Below, in pieces: positions 43,262 to 51,982 of a DNA stretch of 64,000 nucleotides. The stretch's first letter is position 1, and each line of letters starts with the position of its first letter. Source of the stretch: Treponema denticola (GTDB taxonomy: Bacteria > Spirochaetota > Spirochaetia > Treponematales > Treponemataceae); contig NZ_CP051302.1 of NCBI RefSeq assembly GCF_024181405.1, positions 1,736,001 through 1,800,000 of the forward strand, given 5' to 3'. The translations under genes and the position numbers were made by a program. The notes below the pieces were generated by a model. That model saw only the letters and a list, made by a program, of their open reading frames with translations, was not told where the DNA came from and made no database searches.

Positions 43262-44539
43262 TTAATCTTCAGAAAAACTTTTTAAGTTTTCCAGCTCCTG
43301 TAAGGGTTTGTATAACAAATTATAAATAGGCTCCAAATTAGCTGAAACATCTTTCATACTTATTAAACCATTCTTATTTTCTTGTGTCAAATAAAATTTG
43401 GGGTTGTTTATCTTCTCTTTTTTAGAATAAACCTCTATTGCATGAATAAAATAAGGACTATGAGAACTAATCAAAATATGCATTTTATATTCTTTCTGCA
43501 AAAGTACTATTATTTTAGCCAATACTATTTGCCACTCAGGATGTAAATGGATTTCAGGCTCATCAAGAATCAAAGTTCCTTTTTCCTCTAAGTAGCCGTT
43601 TAAAAGCAATGTTTTTATGATTGTAAATGTCTTCAAGCCTGTAGACAAATTTGCTATACTTATTTCCCTACCATCAAAATTACTTATAAAAGATAAAATT
43701 CCCGACTCCTGTCTTACCAAAGAACCGTCACAAACCTTATTTAATTCAGCGTAGATATTTTTTAAATTACCTTCTACCAATAAGTCATTTATAGCTTTTT
43801 GTACAGACAGAGTATCAATATTTTGTCCGATAGTTTGCTCTTCAAACTTATTGTGCAGTAATTTTTTTTCGATACTTGACCTATGAGGTATGCGGTTAAA
43901 TCTTCTCAATACTGAGACTCCGTCTAACACAAAAGGATCATCAATATAAATAGCCTCATGGGTTAAATTAAGCGGATTTTCCAATTCGGTAATAACATTA
44001 TCTTTTATTATTATCTTTACATTTTCATCCTTAACCTGTAAATTTATTGAGGCACTTTTTTTGGTAGCAAAATTTTGAATTTGACCTTCAAATTCGGAGT
44101 TAAATAAATTTTCCAATATTTTTTTATTTATATCTGCTTGAGAAAGCGTCAAAATTGAAAAAAGACGGCTTATATCAATTCCTGTATCCTTAACAAAATC
44201 GTTACCTAGATTTTTAGTAATTATATCAGTGATTATTTTTTCAGTAATATTTTCCCTATTTTCAAGAAGTTCTTTTATTGTATTCCTTATTTGCCTTAAA
44301 TTTACTCTTGGATATTCAATAAAGAAGTCAAACGAAGACATTTTAAAAACGCTATCAATATTATTTTTAAGAACTTCTTCCGATTTTGTTTTGACATTAT
44401 AAAAACTGTTAAAAATACAATACAAAGTTTTACTTATAGTGCTCTTGCCTGTATTGTTTAATCCGGCTATAAGGGTTATAGAATTTAATTCTATTGAGGC
44501 TTTTTCTATTTTTCCTACATTGGAACAATCTAATCTCAT
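43262..44539 (-). CDS. AAA/ABC-type ATPase (OLD/AAA_15-like), defence candidate
   Basis: 425 residues. Walker A GLNNTGKST (about 26-34), a long helical insert (45-180), an ABC-type signature LSTGLKTF, Walker B LILDEPEIHLHPEW and the switch His in SSHSPYFIHAIEVY. This is the SMC/RecF-like ATPase found in anti-phage systems such as PARIS, AbiL and Septu and in OLD nucleases; there is no TOPRIM domain here. The companion at 42695 would be the effector. It lies between housekeeping genes (tldD and purF), is AT-rich, and starts behind an inverted repeat. Confidence 0.82.
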   Translation of the reverse strand: MRLDCSNVGKIEKASIELNSITLIAGLNNTGKSTISKTLYCIFNSFYNVKTKSEEVLKNNIDSVFKMSSFDFFIEYPRVNLRQIRNTIKELLENRENITEKIITDIITKNLGNDFVKDTGIDISRLFSILTLSQADINKKILENLFNSEFEGQIQNFATKKSASINLQVKDENVKIIIKDNVITELENPLNLTHEAIYIDDPFVLDGVSVLRRFNRIPHRSSIEKKLLHNKFEEQTIGQNIDTLSVQKAINDLLVEGNLKNIYAELNKVCDGSLVRQESGILSFISNFDGREISIANLSTGLKTFTIIKTLLLNGYLEEKGTLILDEPEIHLHPEWQIVLAKIIVLLQKEYKMHILISSHSPYFIHAIEVYSKKEKINNPKFYLTQENKNGLISMKDVSANLEPIYNLLYKPLQELENLKSFSED

Positions 44540-44549
44540 ATAAATACCT

Positions 44550-44596
44550 ATTATACCAATATCGGCTAATTTTTAAATATCTTTAAAAGCCGATAT
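44550..44596 (-). promoter_or_regulatory. Promoter with overlapping inverted repeat before the ATPase pair
   Basis: Minus-strand TATAAT (44550-44555) lies 10 bases from the ATG; the -35 is weak (TTTAAA-like). Arms ATATCGGCT (44559-44567) and AGCCGATAT (44588-44596) bracket the promoter spacer and -35 zone, suggesting an operator. Since the outer arm begins just after the purF stop, it could instead act on the end of the purF mRNA. Confidence 0.45.
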
Positions 44597-44600
44597 CCTT

Positions 44601-46064
44601 TTACTCAAAGCTGTTTTTATCGGCGGCGCCGCTGACATCGACGGGGTACTTTCCGTCAAAGCAGGCACAGCAAAAGCGGGTGTTTGCTCCGGCATCTTTC
44701 ATCGCCTTGAGCATACTTTCTTGGGATAGATAGACTAAGGAGTCTGCACCGATGTGTATCCTGATTTCTTCAACCGATTTTTTGTGGGCGATGAGGTTTT
44801 CGGGGTCTCCCATATCTACACCCATAAAGCAGGAGTATCGTACCGGAGGAGAAGATATTCTGATGTGTACTTCTTTTGCACCTGCTCCCCTAAGCATTTT
44901 GATTAAGGGCCCCATGGTGCTTCCGCGGACAATACTGTCATCGACCACTACGATGCGTTTTCCTTCGACAGCTTCGGAAAGAACATTGAATTTCATCGCA
45001 ACGCCTTGGTCACGCAATTTTTGGGTAGGCTGAATAAATGTGCGTCCTATGTAGCGGTTTTTTGAAAAGCCCTCATCATATGGAATACCCGATTCTTGGG
45101 AGTAGCCTATGGCTGCCGAACGGGACGAGTCGGGAATGGCTATAACTATATCGGCCTCAACGGGGGAGCTTTTTGCAAGCTCCTTGCCGAAATTTACACG
45201 GGATACGTGAACCGAAGCATTGTTCCAAACCGAGTCGGGGCGGGCAAAATAGACATACTCAAAAATACATGGGGAAAGAGGCTCCTTAGGCGGAATGCGC
45301 ATACAAAGCTCGGCTCCGTTATCGACAAGCTTTAGAATCTCACCGGCTTTTACCTCAGTAACATCCCTACAGCCCAGCGTTAAAAGAGCACAAGATTCGC
45401 TTGCCGCAACCGATACACCATCCTGAAAACTTCCGACACAAAGAGGCCTGAATCCCCAAGGGTCTCTGGCTATGTAAATTCCTTCAACCGTTAAAACGGC
45501 AATCGAAAAAGCTCCTTCCCATTCTCTCATACATGAAGCTATACGCTCAGCCCAAGAATCGCCCTTGGCAGCGGCAAGCATCATAATCATAACTTCGGTA
45601 TCGGAGGTAGAAGAAAGCCCCACCCCTCTTTCCAAAAGTTTTTGCCTTAAATGCGGAGCGTTTACAAGGTTTCCGTTATGAGCAAGGGCTATAGGCCCGT
45701 GCATTGTTTCTATATAAAAGGGCTGGATATTTCCAAAAGAAGAAGAACCTGTAGTTGAGTAGCGGGTATGGCCTATGGCAGCATAACCTTGAAGGTTCGA
45801 TATATCGTGTTCGGTAAAAATGTTGGAAACAAGGCCCGGTTTTTTGAAGACTCGGATATGTTTTCCGTTTGAAACAGCCATTCCGGCAGCTTCTTGTCCC
45901 CTGTGTTGAAGAGAAAAAAGAGCATAAAAAACCGAGCGGGCAGCGTCATCCGGCCTGAAAGGCAGCCTTTCCGGATTTTCCGTCTTATAGGAGTTTGAAT
46001 CCCAGACAGCTGCGATCCCGCATTCTTCCCCTAAACTCGATTTAAAAATATCATCCTTGCTCAT
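44601..46064 (-). CDS. purF: Amidophosphoribosyltransferase
   Basis: 487 residues, first enzyme of de novo purine synthesis (PRPP plus glutamine to phosphoribosylamine). A short propeptide precedes the catalytic Cys15 (EECGIAAVW). Then LQHRGQEAAGMAV, GHTRYSTTGSSSFGNIQPF, AHNGNLVNA, and the PRPP loop VVVDDSIVRGSTMGPLIKMLRGAGA; GISYAYF-like FEYVYFARPDS and CFMGVDMGDPENLIA complete the family. CxxC-like Cys near the end (RFCCACFDGKYPV) fits the 4Fe-4S type. It is preceded by a terminator and stands alone, without other pur genes. Confidence 0.96.
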   Translation of the reverse strand: MSKDDIFKSSLGEECGIAAVWDSNSYKTENPERLPFRPDDAARSVFYALFSLQHRGQEAAGMAVSNGKHIRVFKKPGLVSNIFTEHDISNLQGYAAIGHTRYSTTGSSSFGNIQPFYIETMHGPIALAHNGNLVNAPHLRQKLLERGVGLSSTSDTEVMIMMLAAAKGDSWAERIASCMREWEGAFSIAVLTVEGIYIARDPWGFRPLCVGSFQDGVSVAASESCALLTLGCRDVTEVKAGEILKLVDNGAELCMRIPPKEPLSPCIFEYVYFARPDSVWNNASVHVSRVNFGKELAKSSPVEADIVIAIPDSSRSAAIGYSQESGIPYDEGFSKNRYIGRTFIQPTQKLRDQGVAMKFNVLSEAVEGKRIVVVDDSIVRGSTMGPLIKMLRGAGAKEVHIRISSPPVRYSCFMGVDMGDPENLIAHKKSVEEIRIHIGADSLVYLSQESMLKAMKDAGANTRFCCACFDGKYPVDVSGAADKNSFE

Positions 46065-46096
46065 TTTCTCAAATTCTCCTAAATCTAATCAAAAAA

Positions 46097-46138
46097 CAAC
46101 AAAGGGAGACCTTTCATCTTTCAGAAAGAGCCTCCCTT
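46097..46138 (-). terminator. Terminator behind the zinc-ribbon gene
   Basis: AAGGGAG (46102-46108) pairs with CTCCCTT (46132-46138), with an inner CTTTC/GAAAG stem; on the minus strand a T-rich tract (GTTGTTTTTTG) follows. It separates the gene at 46173 from purF. Confidence 0.75.
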
Positions 46139-46172
46139 CTTCGGCATTTTAAGAACTTTTAAACCAGATCGA

Positions 46173-46343
46173 TTAATGAAAGTCTTTAGGTCGTCGTTCA
46201 ACTCTTTTACACTTTGAACATTCTGCAATATTTTTAATCTTACCGTTATCGACCATTGTTTTTAATACGATGTCTCCGCCGCAGGGACAATTAAATTTTT
46301 GAGTAGCAGCAGCAGTTCGTGAGTTTTTACTTGCACCAGCCAT
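46173..46343 (-). CDS. 56-residue zinc-ribbon protein
   Basis: Read from the minus strand: a basic start (MAGASKNSRTAAATQKF), then NCPCGGDIVLKT, a 12-residue spacer, ECSKCKRVERRPKDFH. CPC and CSKC would form one zinc knuckle. The ATG has a strong AGGAGG and a promoter at 46393-46421, and a terminator follows, so it is a free-standing expressed gene. It may bind nucleic acid or ribosomes because of its small basic nature; this is a guess. Confidence 0.85.
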   Translation of the reverse strand: MAGASKNSRTAAATQKFNCPCGGDIVLKTMVDNGKIKNIAECSKCKRVERRPKDFH

Positions 46344-46392
46344 ACTTGCCTCCTAGTAAAATATTATAGATTATAGTTATATCAACCGAATA

Positions 46393-46421
46393 AGTATAAA
46401 AAAAAACGGATTTTATGTCAA
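46393..46421 (-). promoter_or_regulatory. Promoter of the zinc-ribbon gene
   Basis: Minus strand: TTGACA (46416-46421), 17 bases, TATACT (46393-46398). Confidence 0.78.
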
Positions 46422-46438
46422 TAGTGATAATATAAAAA

Positions 46439-46960
46439 TCAGATCCTTTTCTTCAATACAAAGAAGAGCCAAATGCTGCTTATTCCGTTTATCAAAAAAC
46501 CAAAACCTATCAAACTTGCAAAGAGGCCTGAAATGCTTGCAGGATTAAAAAGCCCCGAAAGCCCTATTAGGCATACAATTCCGGCAAAAATCAGCCAAAG
46601 CCACCACAGCTTCACACCGTATCTTTTTAGATCAAAGGACTTTTTGACCTCAACAGCTCCCAAACAAATCAAAAACAGCCCGAGGACGAGCCCGATAAGA
46701 CCGAGAACGGCACTTGGATTTACCAGACACAAAAGCCCCAGTCCTATAAGAATGATACCCAAAACCAAAAAGGTATTCATTTTGATTGAAAGGAACTGAT
46801 AAATTTCGACAAGTCCGTAAACGATTAACGAAATACCTACAATAGTCACAATAATTCTTGTTATACTGTCAGGGTTAAAAATACATACAAGCCCTAAAAC
46901 TGTAGACATCACGGCAATAGCCAAAAAAATCATAGAATAAGATAATTTTTTTTCAGACAT
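46439..46960 (-). CDS. DUF308/HdeD-like membrane protein
   Basis: 173 residues with six short hydrophobic helices in repeated pairs: VLGLVCIFNPDSITRIIVTIVGISLIVYGLVEI, then GLGLLCLVNPSAVLGLIGLVLGLFLICLGAVEV, then GLSGLFNPASISGLFASLIGFGFLINGIS. The triplicated NP-S motif is the DUF308 repeat. HdeD is linked to acid resistance in E. coli; no role is shown here. It lies 26 bases behind the cystalysin-like gene. Confidence 0.85.
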   Translation of the reverse strand: MSEKKLSYSMIFLAIAVMSTVLGLVCIFNPDSITRIIVTIVGISLIVYGLVEIYQFLSIKMNTFLVLGIILIGLGLLCLVNPSAVLGLIGLVLGLFLICLGAVEVKKSFDLKRYGVKLWWLWLIFAGIVCLIGLSGLFNPASISGLFASLIGFGFLINGISSIWLFFVLKKRI

Positions 46961-46986
46961 ATATACTCCTTATAAATAATACGATA

Positions 46987-48201
46987 TTATAACGATAACA
47001 ATTTTTTCTTTAATGCATCACCGAGCATCTCCAAATGCTGCTGTAAAATTTTAGTAGGACAGCCGACATTGATTCTTTCAAAACCGTCTCCTTCAGAGCC
47101 GAAAACATAACCTTCATCCGTAAAAAATTGAGCTTCATTATGCATAAAATTTTCCAAAGTTTGGTTATCCATTCCGAGGGCTCTAAAATCAATCCATTGA
47201 AGATAAGTACCTTCGATAAATCGGCTTTTAAGCATAGGAAAATTGGAATCAAAATAGTTTTTAACCAGCTTTTGATTAGTATCGAGAACTTGAAGAAGCT
47301 CATCAAGCCATTTGTCGCACTGAGTATAAGCTATTTCGCAAGCTTTAAACCCGAGAACATTTACACTTGAAGATCTCATCCTCTGAAGCATATCATAATA
47401 TTTTGTTCTAAGATTTTCATTTTCGACAATTATATTTGATGTAGCAAGTCCTGCAACATTGAAGGTTTTTGAAGGAGCAGTCGCAGTTATGGTATTTGAA
47501 CCTATTTCTTTGGAAATACTTGCCATGATGGTATGTTTATAGCCGGGCATTACAAGGTCATTCCAAATCTCATCGGAAAAAACTATAACATTATTTGCCA
47601 AAGCTATTTCGGCAAGTTTTTTTAATTCCTCTTTTTTCCATACACGGCCGACAGGATTATGAGGAGAGCAAAATATCAAAAGTTTATTTTTAGGCTGCTT
47701 TGCCAAACGTTCAAATTTCTCATAATCTATTGTATAATAATTGTCCTTATCACATAGAAGAGGACAATTTACAAGCTCCCTGTCATTCATTTCGATTGCC
47801 ATAGAAAAGGGATAATATACCGGCCTCATAATTATTACGCCGTCTCCTTTTTCGGTAAAGGCATTTACTGCAGCAAAAAAAGCATTTACAACACCGGGAG
47901 TCTGAAGAATCATTTCGGCACTTACGGTATAATCATGCTTACGCTTAAGCCAATTTATTACGGCATTATCATAATCGGGGTATCTCATAGAATAACCTAA
48001 AATCAGTCTATCGAGATAGCTTTTTAAGCCTTCAGTTATTTCGGGCGGGTTTTTAAATTCCATATCGGCGACGGAAAGCGGAATTATGCCGTCCGGAACA
48101 TCCGGATTCCATCGGTACATAAGTTCCCACTTAGCGGAACCTATGTTTTTTCGCGGAAGAGTATTTTCAAAATCATACTTTCTTGTTTTATTGATTGACA
48201 T
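46987..48201 (-). CDS. Cystalysin-like PLP-dependent C-S lyase (MalY/PatB family)
   Basis: 404 residues, fold type I PLP enzyme. PRKNIGSAKWELMYRWNPDVPDGIIPLSVADMEFKNPPEITEGL closely follows the N-terminus I remember for T. denticola cystalysin. LLIFCSPHNPVGRVWKKEEL, VFSDEIWNDLVMPGYKHT, the PLP lysine in TAPSKTFNVAG and EGTYLQWIDFRALGM are also shared. Differences (for example LGYSMRYPDY where cystalysin has LGYTGP) show it is a paralogue, not the haemolysin itself. Expected reaction: cysteine or cystathionine to pyruvate, ammonia and sulfide or homocysteine. It overlaps the end of glgP by 14 bases. Confidence 0.88.
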   Translation of the reverse strand: MSINKTRKYDFENTLPRKNIGSAKWELMYRWNPDVPDGIIPLSVADMEFKNPPEITEGLKSYLDRLILGYSMRYPDYDNAVINWLKRKHDYTVSAEMILQTPGVVNAFFAAVNAFTEKGDGVIIMRPVYYPFSMAIEMNDRELVNCPLLCDKDNYYTIDYEKFERLAKQPKNKLLIFCSPHNPVGRVWKKEELKKLAEIALANNVIVFSDEIWNDLVMPGYKHTIMASISKEIGSNTITATAPSKTFNVAGLATSNIIVENENLRTKYYDMLQRMRSSSVNVLGFKACEIAYTQCDKWLDELLQVLDTNQKLVKNYFDSNFPMLKSRFIEGTYLQWIDFRALGMDNQTLENFMHNEAQFFTDEGYVFGSEGDGFERINVGCPTKILQQHLEMLGDALKKKLLSL

Positions 48202-50641
48202 TTATTTTTTCCAGTTTCCAAATTTCATCAACATAATTTTGAATAGTCCTGTCCGAACTGAATTTTCCTGAGCGTGCTATATTTAAAATGCATTTTTTTG
48301 CCCAAGAATGGCGGTGATAATACTCGCTTATAATCTGCTCGTGAGCTTTTTGATAGCTCTTAAAATCGGCAAGAATATAATAAGTATCGGGCCTCTGTCC
48401 TTCAACACCGTAAATCAAAGAATCGTAAAGCCCTCTAAAGGTTTGTTCTCCCGGCAAGGTATAGGTCCCGTCAATAAGCTGATTGACGGCCTTTTCCAGT
48501 TCGGGATTTGCTGCAAGATATTCCCTAGGATTATAGGTGTTTTCCTTGTCCATCTTTAAAATCTCTTCAGCCTTAAGCCCGAAGATAAATTCATTCTCTG
48601 CTCCGGCTTCTTCGATAATCTCAATATTAGCCCCGTCAAGGGTACCGATGGTTACGGCTCCGTTAATCATAAATTTCATATTGCCCGTACCGGAGGCTTC
48701 TTTTCCGGCTGTAGAAATTTGCTCCGAAATATCGGCAGCAGGGAAGATTTTTTCCGCAGCAGATACGCGGTAGTTTTCAACAAAGACAACTCTTAATTTT
48801 CCGGCAACCCTGTGATCGTTATTTATTCTGTCGGCAACCGTGTTGATGAGTTTTATTATTTCCTTTGCACGCCTATAGGCTGCCGCAGCTTTTGCTCCGA
48901 AGATAAAGGTTTGCGGAACAGGGTCATAGGACGGGTCATTGATAATTCTATTATAAAGGGTCATTATATGGAGAATGTTCAGTAACTGCCTTTTATATTC
49001 GTGGAGGCGTTTGATTTGAACATCATAGATAGAATCGGGATTGATAAATATGCCTTGATTTTTTTCAAGGTATTCGGCAAGCCTGATTTTGTTTTTATGT
49101 TTAACCTCGATAAAACCTTCTAAAAATTCTTCATCATCTATAAAGGCTTCAAGTTTTTTTAATTCATTTAAATTAGTTATCCAGCCGCCGCCTATGTATT
49201 TTGTGATAAACTCGGAAAGCAGAGGATTGGCCGTTAAAAGCCAGCGCCGCTGAGTTACTCCATTTGTCTTATTGTTAAACTTATTCGGATAGAGGTCGTA
49301 AAAATCGGCGAGTTCTTTGTGCTTTAGAATTTCGGTATGAAGAGCGGCCACTCCGTTTACCGAAAAAGAGCCGGCTATGGCAAGACGGGCCATGTGAATT
49401 TTTCCGTCAGCCATAATCGCCATATTATTGTGCTTTTTCCAGTCCCCCGGATATTTTTCGTAAAGCTTTGCCAAAAAACGCCTGTTTATTTCTTCAACGA
49501 TTTGATAAATCCTAGGCAAAAGTTTTTGAAAAACATCTATCGGCCATTTTTCCAAGGCTTCCGCTAAAATCGTGTGGTTTGTGTAAGCAAAAACCTTCTT
49601 TGTAATATCCCAAGCGGCATCCCATTCAAGATGATAATCGTCCATCAAAATACGCATAAGCTCAGGGATTCCCACAACAGGATGGGTATCGTTTAGCTGG
49701 ATTACAACATAGTCGGGCAGCTTGGTAAAATCCGTACCTTCTCTATGTATAAAGGAGCGTATAATATCCTGTAAACTTGCAGAAGTAAAAAAGTATTGCT
49801 GTTTTAAGCGTAAATTCATTCCGGGCGGGCCCGAATCATTCGGATATAGAATACAGGAGATGCTCTCGGCATCTATCTGTTTTTGGAAGGCCCTGTTATA
49901 TTCCATGCTGTTAAAAAGCGGAAGATCAAAGCCGTCATCGGAAGAAGCTTCCCAAAGGCGGAGGGTGTTTACCGTGTCCGTACCGTAACCTACAATCGGC
50001 ATATCATAAGGGGTGGCAATAATTTCTTCTGCCCCATTTAGATCATAATAGAGTCTCCCGCTTTCGGAGGTTCGGGAAGAAGGAATACCTCCAAAGTAGA
50101 CCTTAACGCTCAAATCGGAGCGGCGTACCTCCCAAGGGTCGCGGGCAAAAAGCCAGCGGTCGGGATATTCGACTTGATAGCCGTTTTCGATTCTTTGTTC
50201 GAACATTCCATACTTATAGCGGATGCCGTAGCCGTGCCCGGGATAGTTCATGGTTGCAAGTGAGTCCAAAAAACAGGCAGCGAGTCTTCCCAAGCCTCCG
50301 TTTCCTAAACCGGCATCCGGCTCTTCATCTTCGATAATTGAAAGAGGTTCGGAGATTTCATCTGCAATCTCTTCAATGGTTTTCCGAATGCCCATATTGT
50401 TTATATTATTGATTAAGGCACGCCCCATCAAAAATTCGGCTGAAAGATAATACATCCTTCTAACGCCGGTTTTCTCTTGAGCATTCATAGTCTTAATCCA
50501 GTTCGATTGAATCAGCTCCATAACCGTACTGGCTACGGCATCATAAATCTCTCGGCGGGTAGCCTTATCAAGGCTTTTACTGAAATTTCTCTTTAAGCGT
50601 CTTATTACGGAATCCTTAACTTCTTCTTTTGAAATAACCAA
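48188..50641 (-). CDS. glgP: Glycogen/maltodextrin phosphorylase
   Basis: 817 residues, GT35. Motifs: EEPDAGLGNGGLGRLAACFLDSLATMNYPGHGYGIRYKYGMF, QLNDTHPVVGIPELMR, NGVTQRRWL, VQIKRLHEYKRQLLN and the PLP lysine in GKEASGTGNMKFMINGAVTIGTLDGANIEI. It releases glucose 1-phosphate from glucan ends and pairs with malQ (23725-25347). The TTG at 50641 is taken as start because AGGAGG stands seven bases upstream; an ATG is not available nearby. First gene of glgP, cystalysin-like gene, DUF308 gene. Confidence 0.96.
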   Translation of the reverse strand: MVISKEEVKDSVIRRLKRNFSKSLDKATRREIYDAVASTVMELIQSNWIKTMNAQEKTGVRRMYYLSAEFLMGRALINNINNMGIRKTIEEIADEISEPLSIIEDEEPDAGLGNGGLGRLAACFLDSLATMNYPGHGYGIRYKYGMFEQRIENGYQVEYPDRWLFARDPWEVRRSDLSVKVYFGGIPSSRTSESGRLYYDLNGAEEIIATPYDMPIVGYGTDTVNTLRLWEASSDDGFDLPLFNSMEYNRAFQKQIDAESISCILYPNDSGPPGMNLRLKQQYFFTSASLQDIIRSFIHREGTDFTKLPDYVVIQLNDTHPVVGIPELMRILMDDYHLEWDAAWDITKKVFAYTNHTILAEALEKWPIDVFQKLLPRIYQIVEEINRRFLAKLYEKYPGDWKKHNNMAIMADGKIHMARLAIAGSFSVNGVAALHTEILKHKELADFYDLYPNKFNNKTNGVTQRRWLLTANPLLSEFITKYIGGGWITNLNELKKLEAFIDDEEFLEGFIEVKHKNKIRLAEYLEKNQGIFINPDSIYDVQIKRLHEYKRQLLNILHIMTLYNRIINDPSYDPVPQTFIFGAKAAAAYRRAKEIIKLINTVADRINNDHRVAGKLRVVFVENYRVSAAEKIFPAADISEQISTAGKEASGTGNMKFMINGAVTIGTLDGANIEIIEEAGAENEFIFGLKAEEILKMDKENTYNPREYLAANPELEKAVNQLIDGTYTLPGEQTFRGLYDSLIYGVEGQRPDTYYILADFKSYQKAHEQIISEYYHRHSWAKKCILNIARSGKFSSDRTIQNYVDEIWKLEKINVNQ

Positions 50642-50683
50642 GCTTCTACCTCCTTCTTATATATTCATACTACTCTATATTTA

Positions 50684-50712
50684 TTGTATGTCTTTTTTCA
50701 GATAAAATCAAG
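50684..50712 (-). promoter_or_regulatory. Promoter of the glgP operon
   Basis: Minus strand: TTGATT (50707-50712), 17 bases, TACAAT (50684-50689). Confidence 0.65.
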
Positions 50713-50731
50713 GCTTTATTAATTGGGGGCT

Positions 50732-51199
50732 TTATATTTTTTTAACAACAAATCTTATATATGTATCAAAGCCAAGACTCTCATAGAAACACTTTGCATC
50801 TTCGTTCAGCTCCCAATGAGTCAACTCGATTTGTGAGGCTTTTTCTTTAACGGCAATTTTTTCAATTTCTTTCATAAGGGCCTTGCCGATTCCCTTTCGT
50901 CTGTATTCAGGTGCTATGCCGATTTGATCGATATGTATTCCTCTATAAGCTTTTCTAAAAGGGTTTTCTTGATAATCCCGAATATAAAATAAAGCATAAC
51001 CGGCATCTTTTCCGTCACAAGAGACAATATAGCAAAACCAATTTTCTTCTTGTAATTGCTTTTTAAAAAAGTTTAATGTTTCATCATATGAAAAAGGTTT
51101 AAAATACTCAGGATACAATCTATAATGAAGCTCTTGTACATCTTTATTCATTAATGCGATGTACTCTGCATCTTTTGATAACCTAAAACTTAAATCCAT
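50732..51199 (-). CDS. GNAT-family N-acetyltransferase
   Basis: 155 residues. The acetyl-CoA motif is IGIAPEYRRKGIGKALMKEIEKIA, followed by IELTHWELNEDAKCFYESLGFDTYIRFVVKK, the usual C-terminal GNAT strand. Substrate unknown. GGGAGG precedes the ATG. First of a group of small genes typical of Firmicutes. Confidence 0.9.
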   Translation of the reverse strand: MDLSFRLSKDAEYIALMNKDVQELHYRLYPEYFKPFSYDETLNFFKKQLQEENWFCYIVSCDGKDAGYALFYIRDYQENPFRKAYRGIHIDQIGIAPEYRRKGIGKALMKEIEKIAVKEKASQIELTHWELNEDAKCFYESLGFDTYIRFVVKKI

Positions 51200-51257
51200 A
51201 ATTTTCCCTCCTTATATTTTATGATATTCGAGGTAATAATGGAGCTACTACCTCAAG

Positions 51258-51923
51258 TCATCCGCTTAAGCGTTTTTCCATTCTTTCTATCGCCCTGATA
51301 TGAATACGGTCATGCCAAATAGTTCTACGAATTACTTTTTTAACCGTCCAATCCTCACTCTCATTGCGATACAGCTTATTGCCCTCTTTTAGATATTTTT
51401 CCTTTAGTTTTCCTATAAATTCCATACGATTGAGCCGGAGTTCATCGGCTATATCCATTTCAGTACCGATTTGATTTAGATAGTAGTTTTGAACATTAAC
51501 AATGTGACGATATTGATCATTAATTGTACAATACACATCACCGTAAAAAGTTTTCCGCTTCATCGTAATGTCAATTAGCGATTTATTCTTCATTCTTTTA
51601 TATATTTCTTCGGTTTTTGTTCCGGAAAGTAAAACTTTATCACACCAAAAAAGAAAATCGTCTTGCTTATCAAAATCGATTAGCTCCGAATCAAATATAA
51701 TATCGGAATCGGCATCTTCAATGTGTAAATCGGATTCTTTTATTTCTTCATTTATTTGCATATCGACAGCTCTTTCAAAATTAAGCCATTCATTATATAA
51801 AGCTATTTCTTTATTGACTTTCCCCCTAGCCTCTTCCAGTGTCTTCCCCCGAATATAAGCCCCGGGTAAATCTTTTATCCAACCAAGAAAACCTAAGCCG
51901 TTAGTTTCGTAGATTATGTGCAT
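51258..51923 (-). CDS. HicB-like domain fused to a DinB-like domain
   Basis: 221 residues. Residues 1-45 (YETNGLGFLGWIKDLPGAYIRGKTLEEARGKVNKEI) read as a HicB-type antitoxin fold. The C-terminal part (about 110-221) is helical and ends with WTVKKVIRRTIWHDRIHIRAIERMEKRL, the closing helix of DinB/YfiT-like four-helix proteins with its His pair; an earlier YGDVYCTINDQYRHIVNVQNYYL offers another His. No HicA toxin gene is adjacent. AAGGAG precedes the ATG. The function is unknown; DinB-like proteins often bind metal. Confidence 0.7.
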   Translation of the reverse strand: MHIIYETNGLGFLGWIKDLPGAYIRGKTLEEARGKVNKEIALYNEWLNFERAVDMQINEEIKESDLHIEDADSDIIFDSELIDFDKQDDFLFWCDKVLLSGTKTEEIYKRMKNKSLIDITMKRKTFYGDVYCTINDQYRHIVNVQNYYLNQIGTEMDIADELRLNRMEFIGKLKEKYLKEGNKLYRNESEDWTVKKVIRRTIWHDRIHIRAIERMEKRLSG

Positions 51924-51982
51924 TAAAGACTCCTTATGAAAAAATATTATCGATGCATTTTTTATGCTTCATTCCAATTCTT

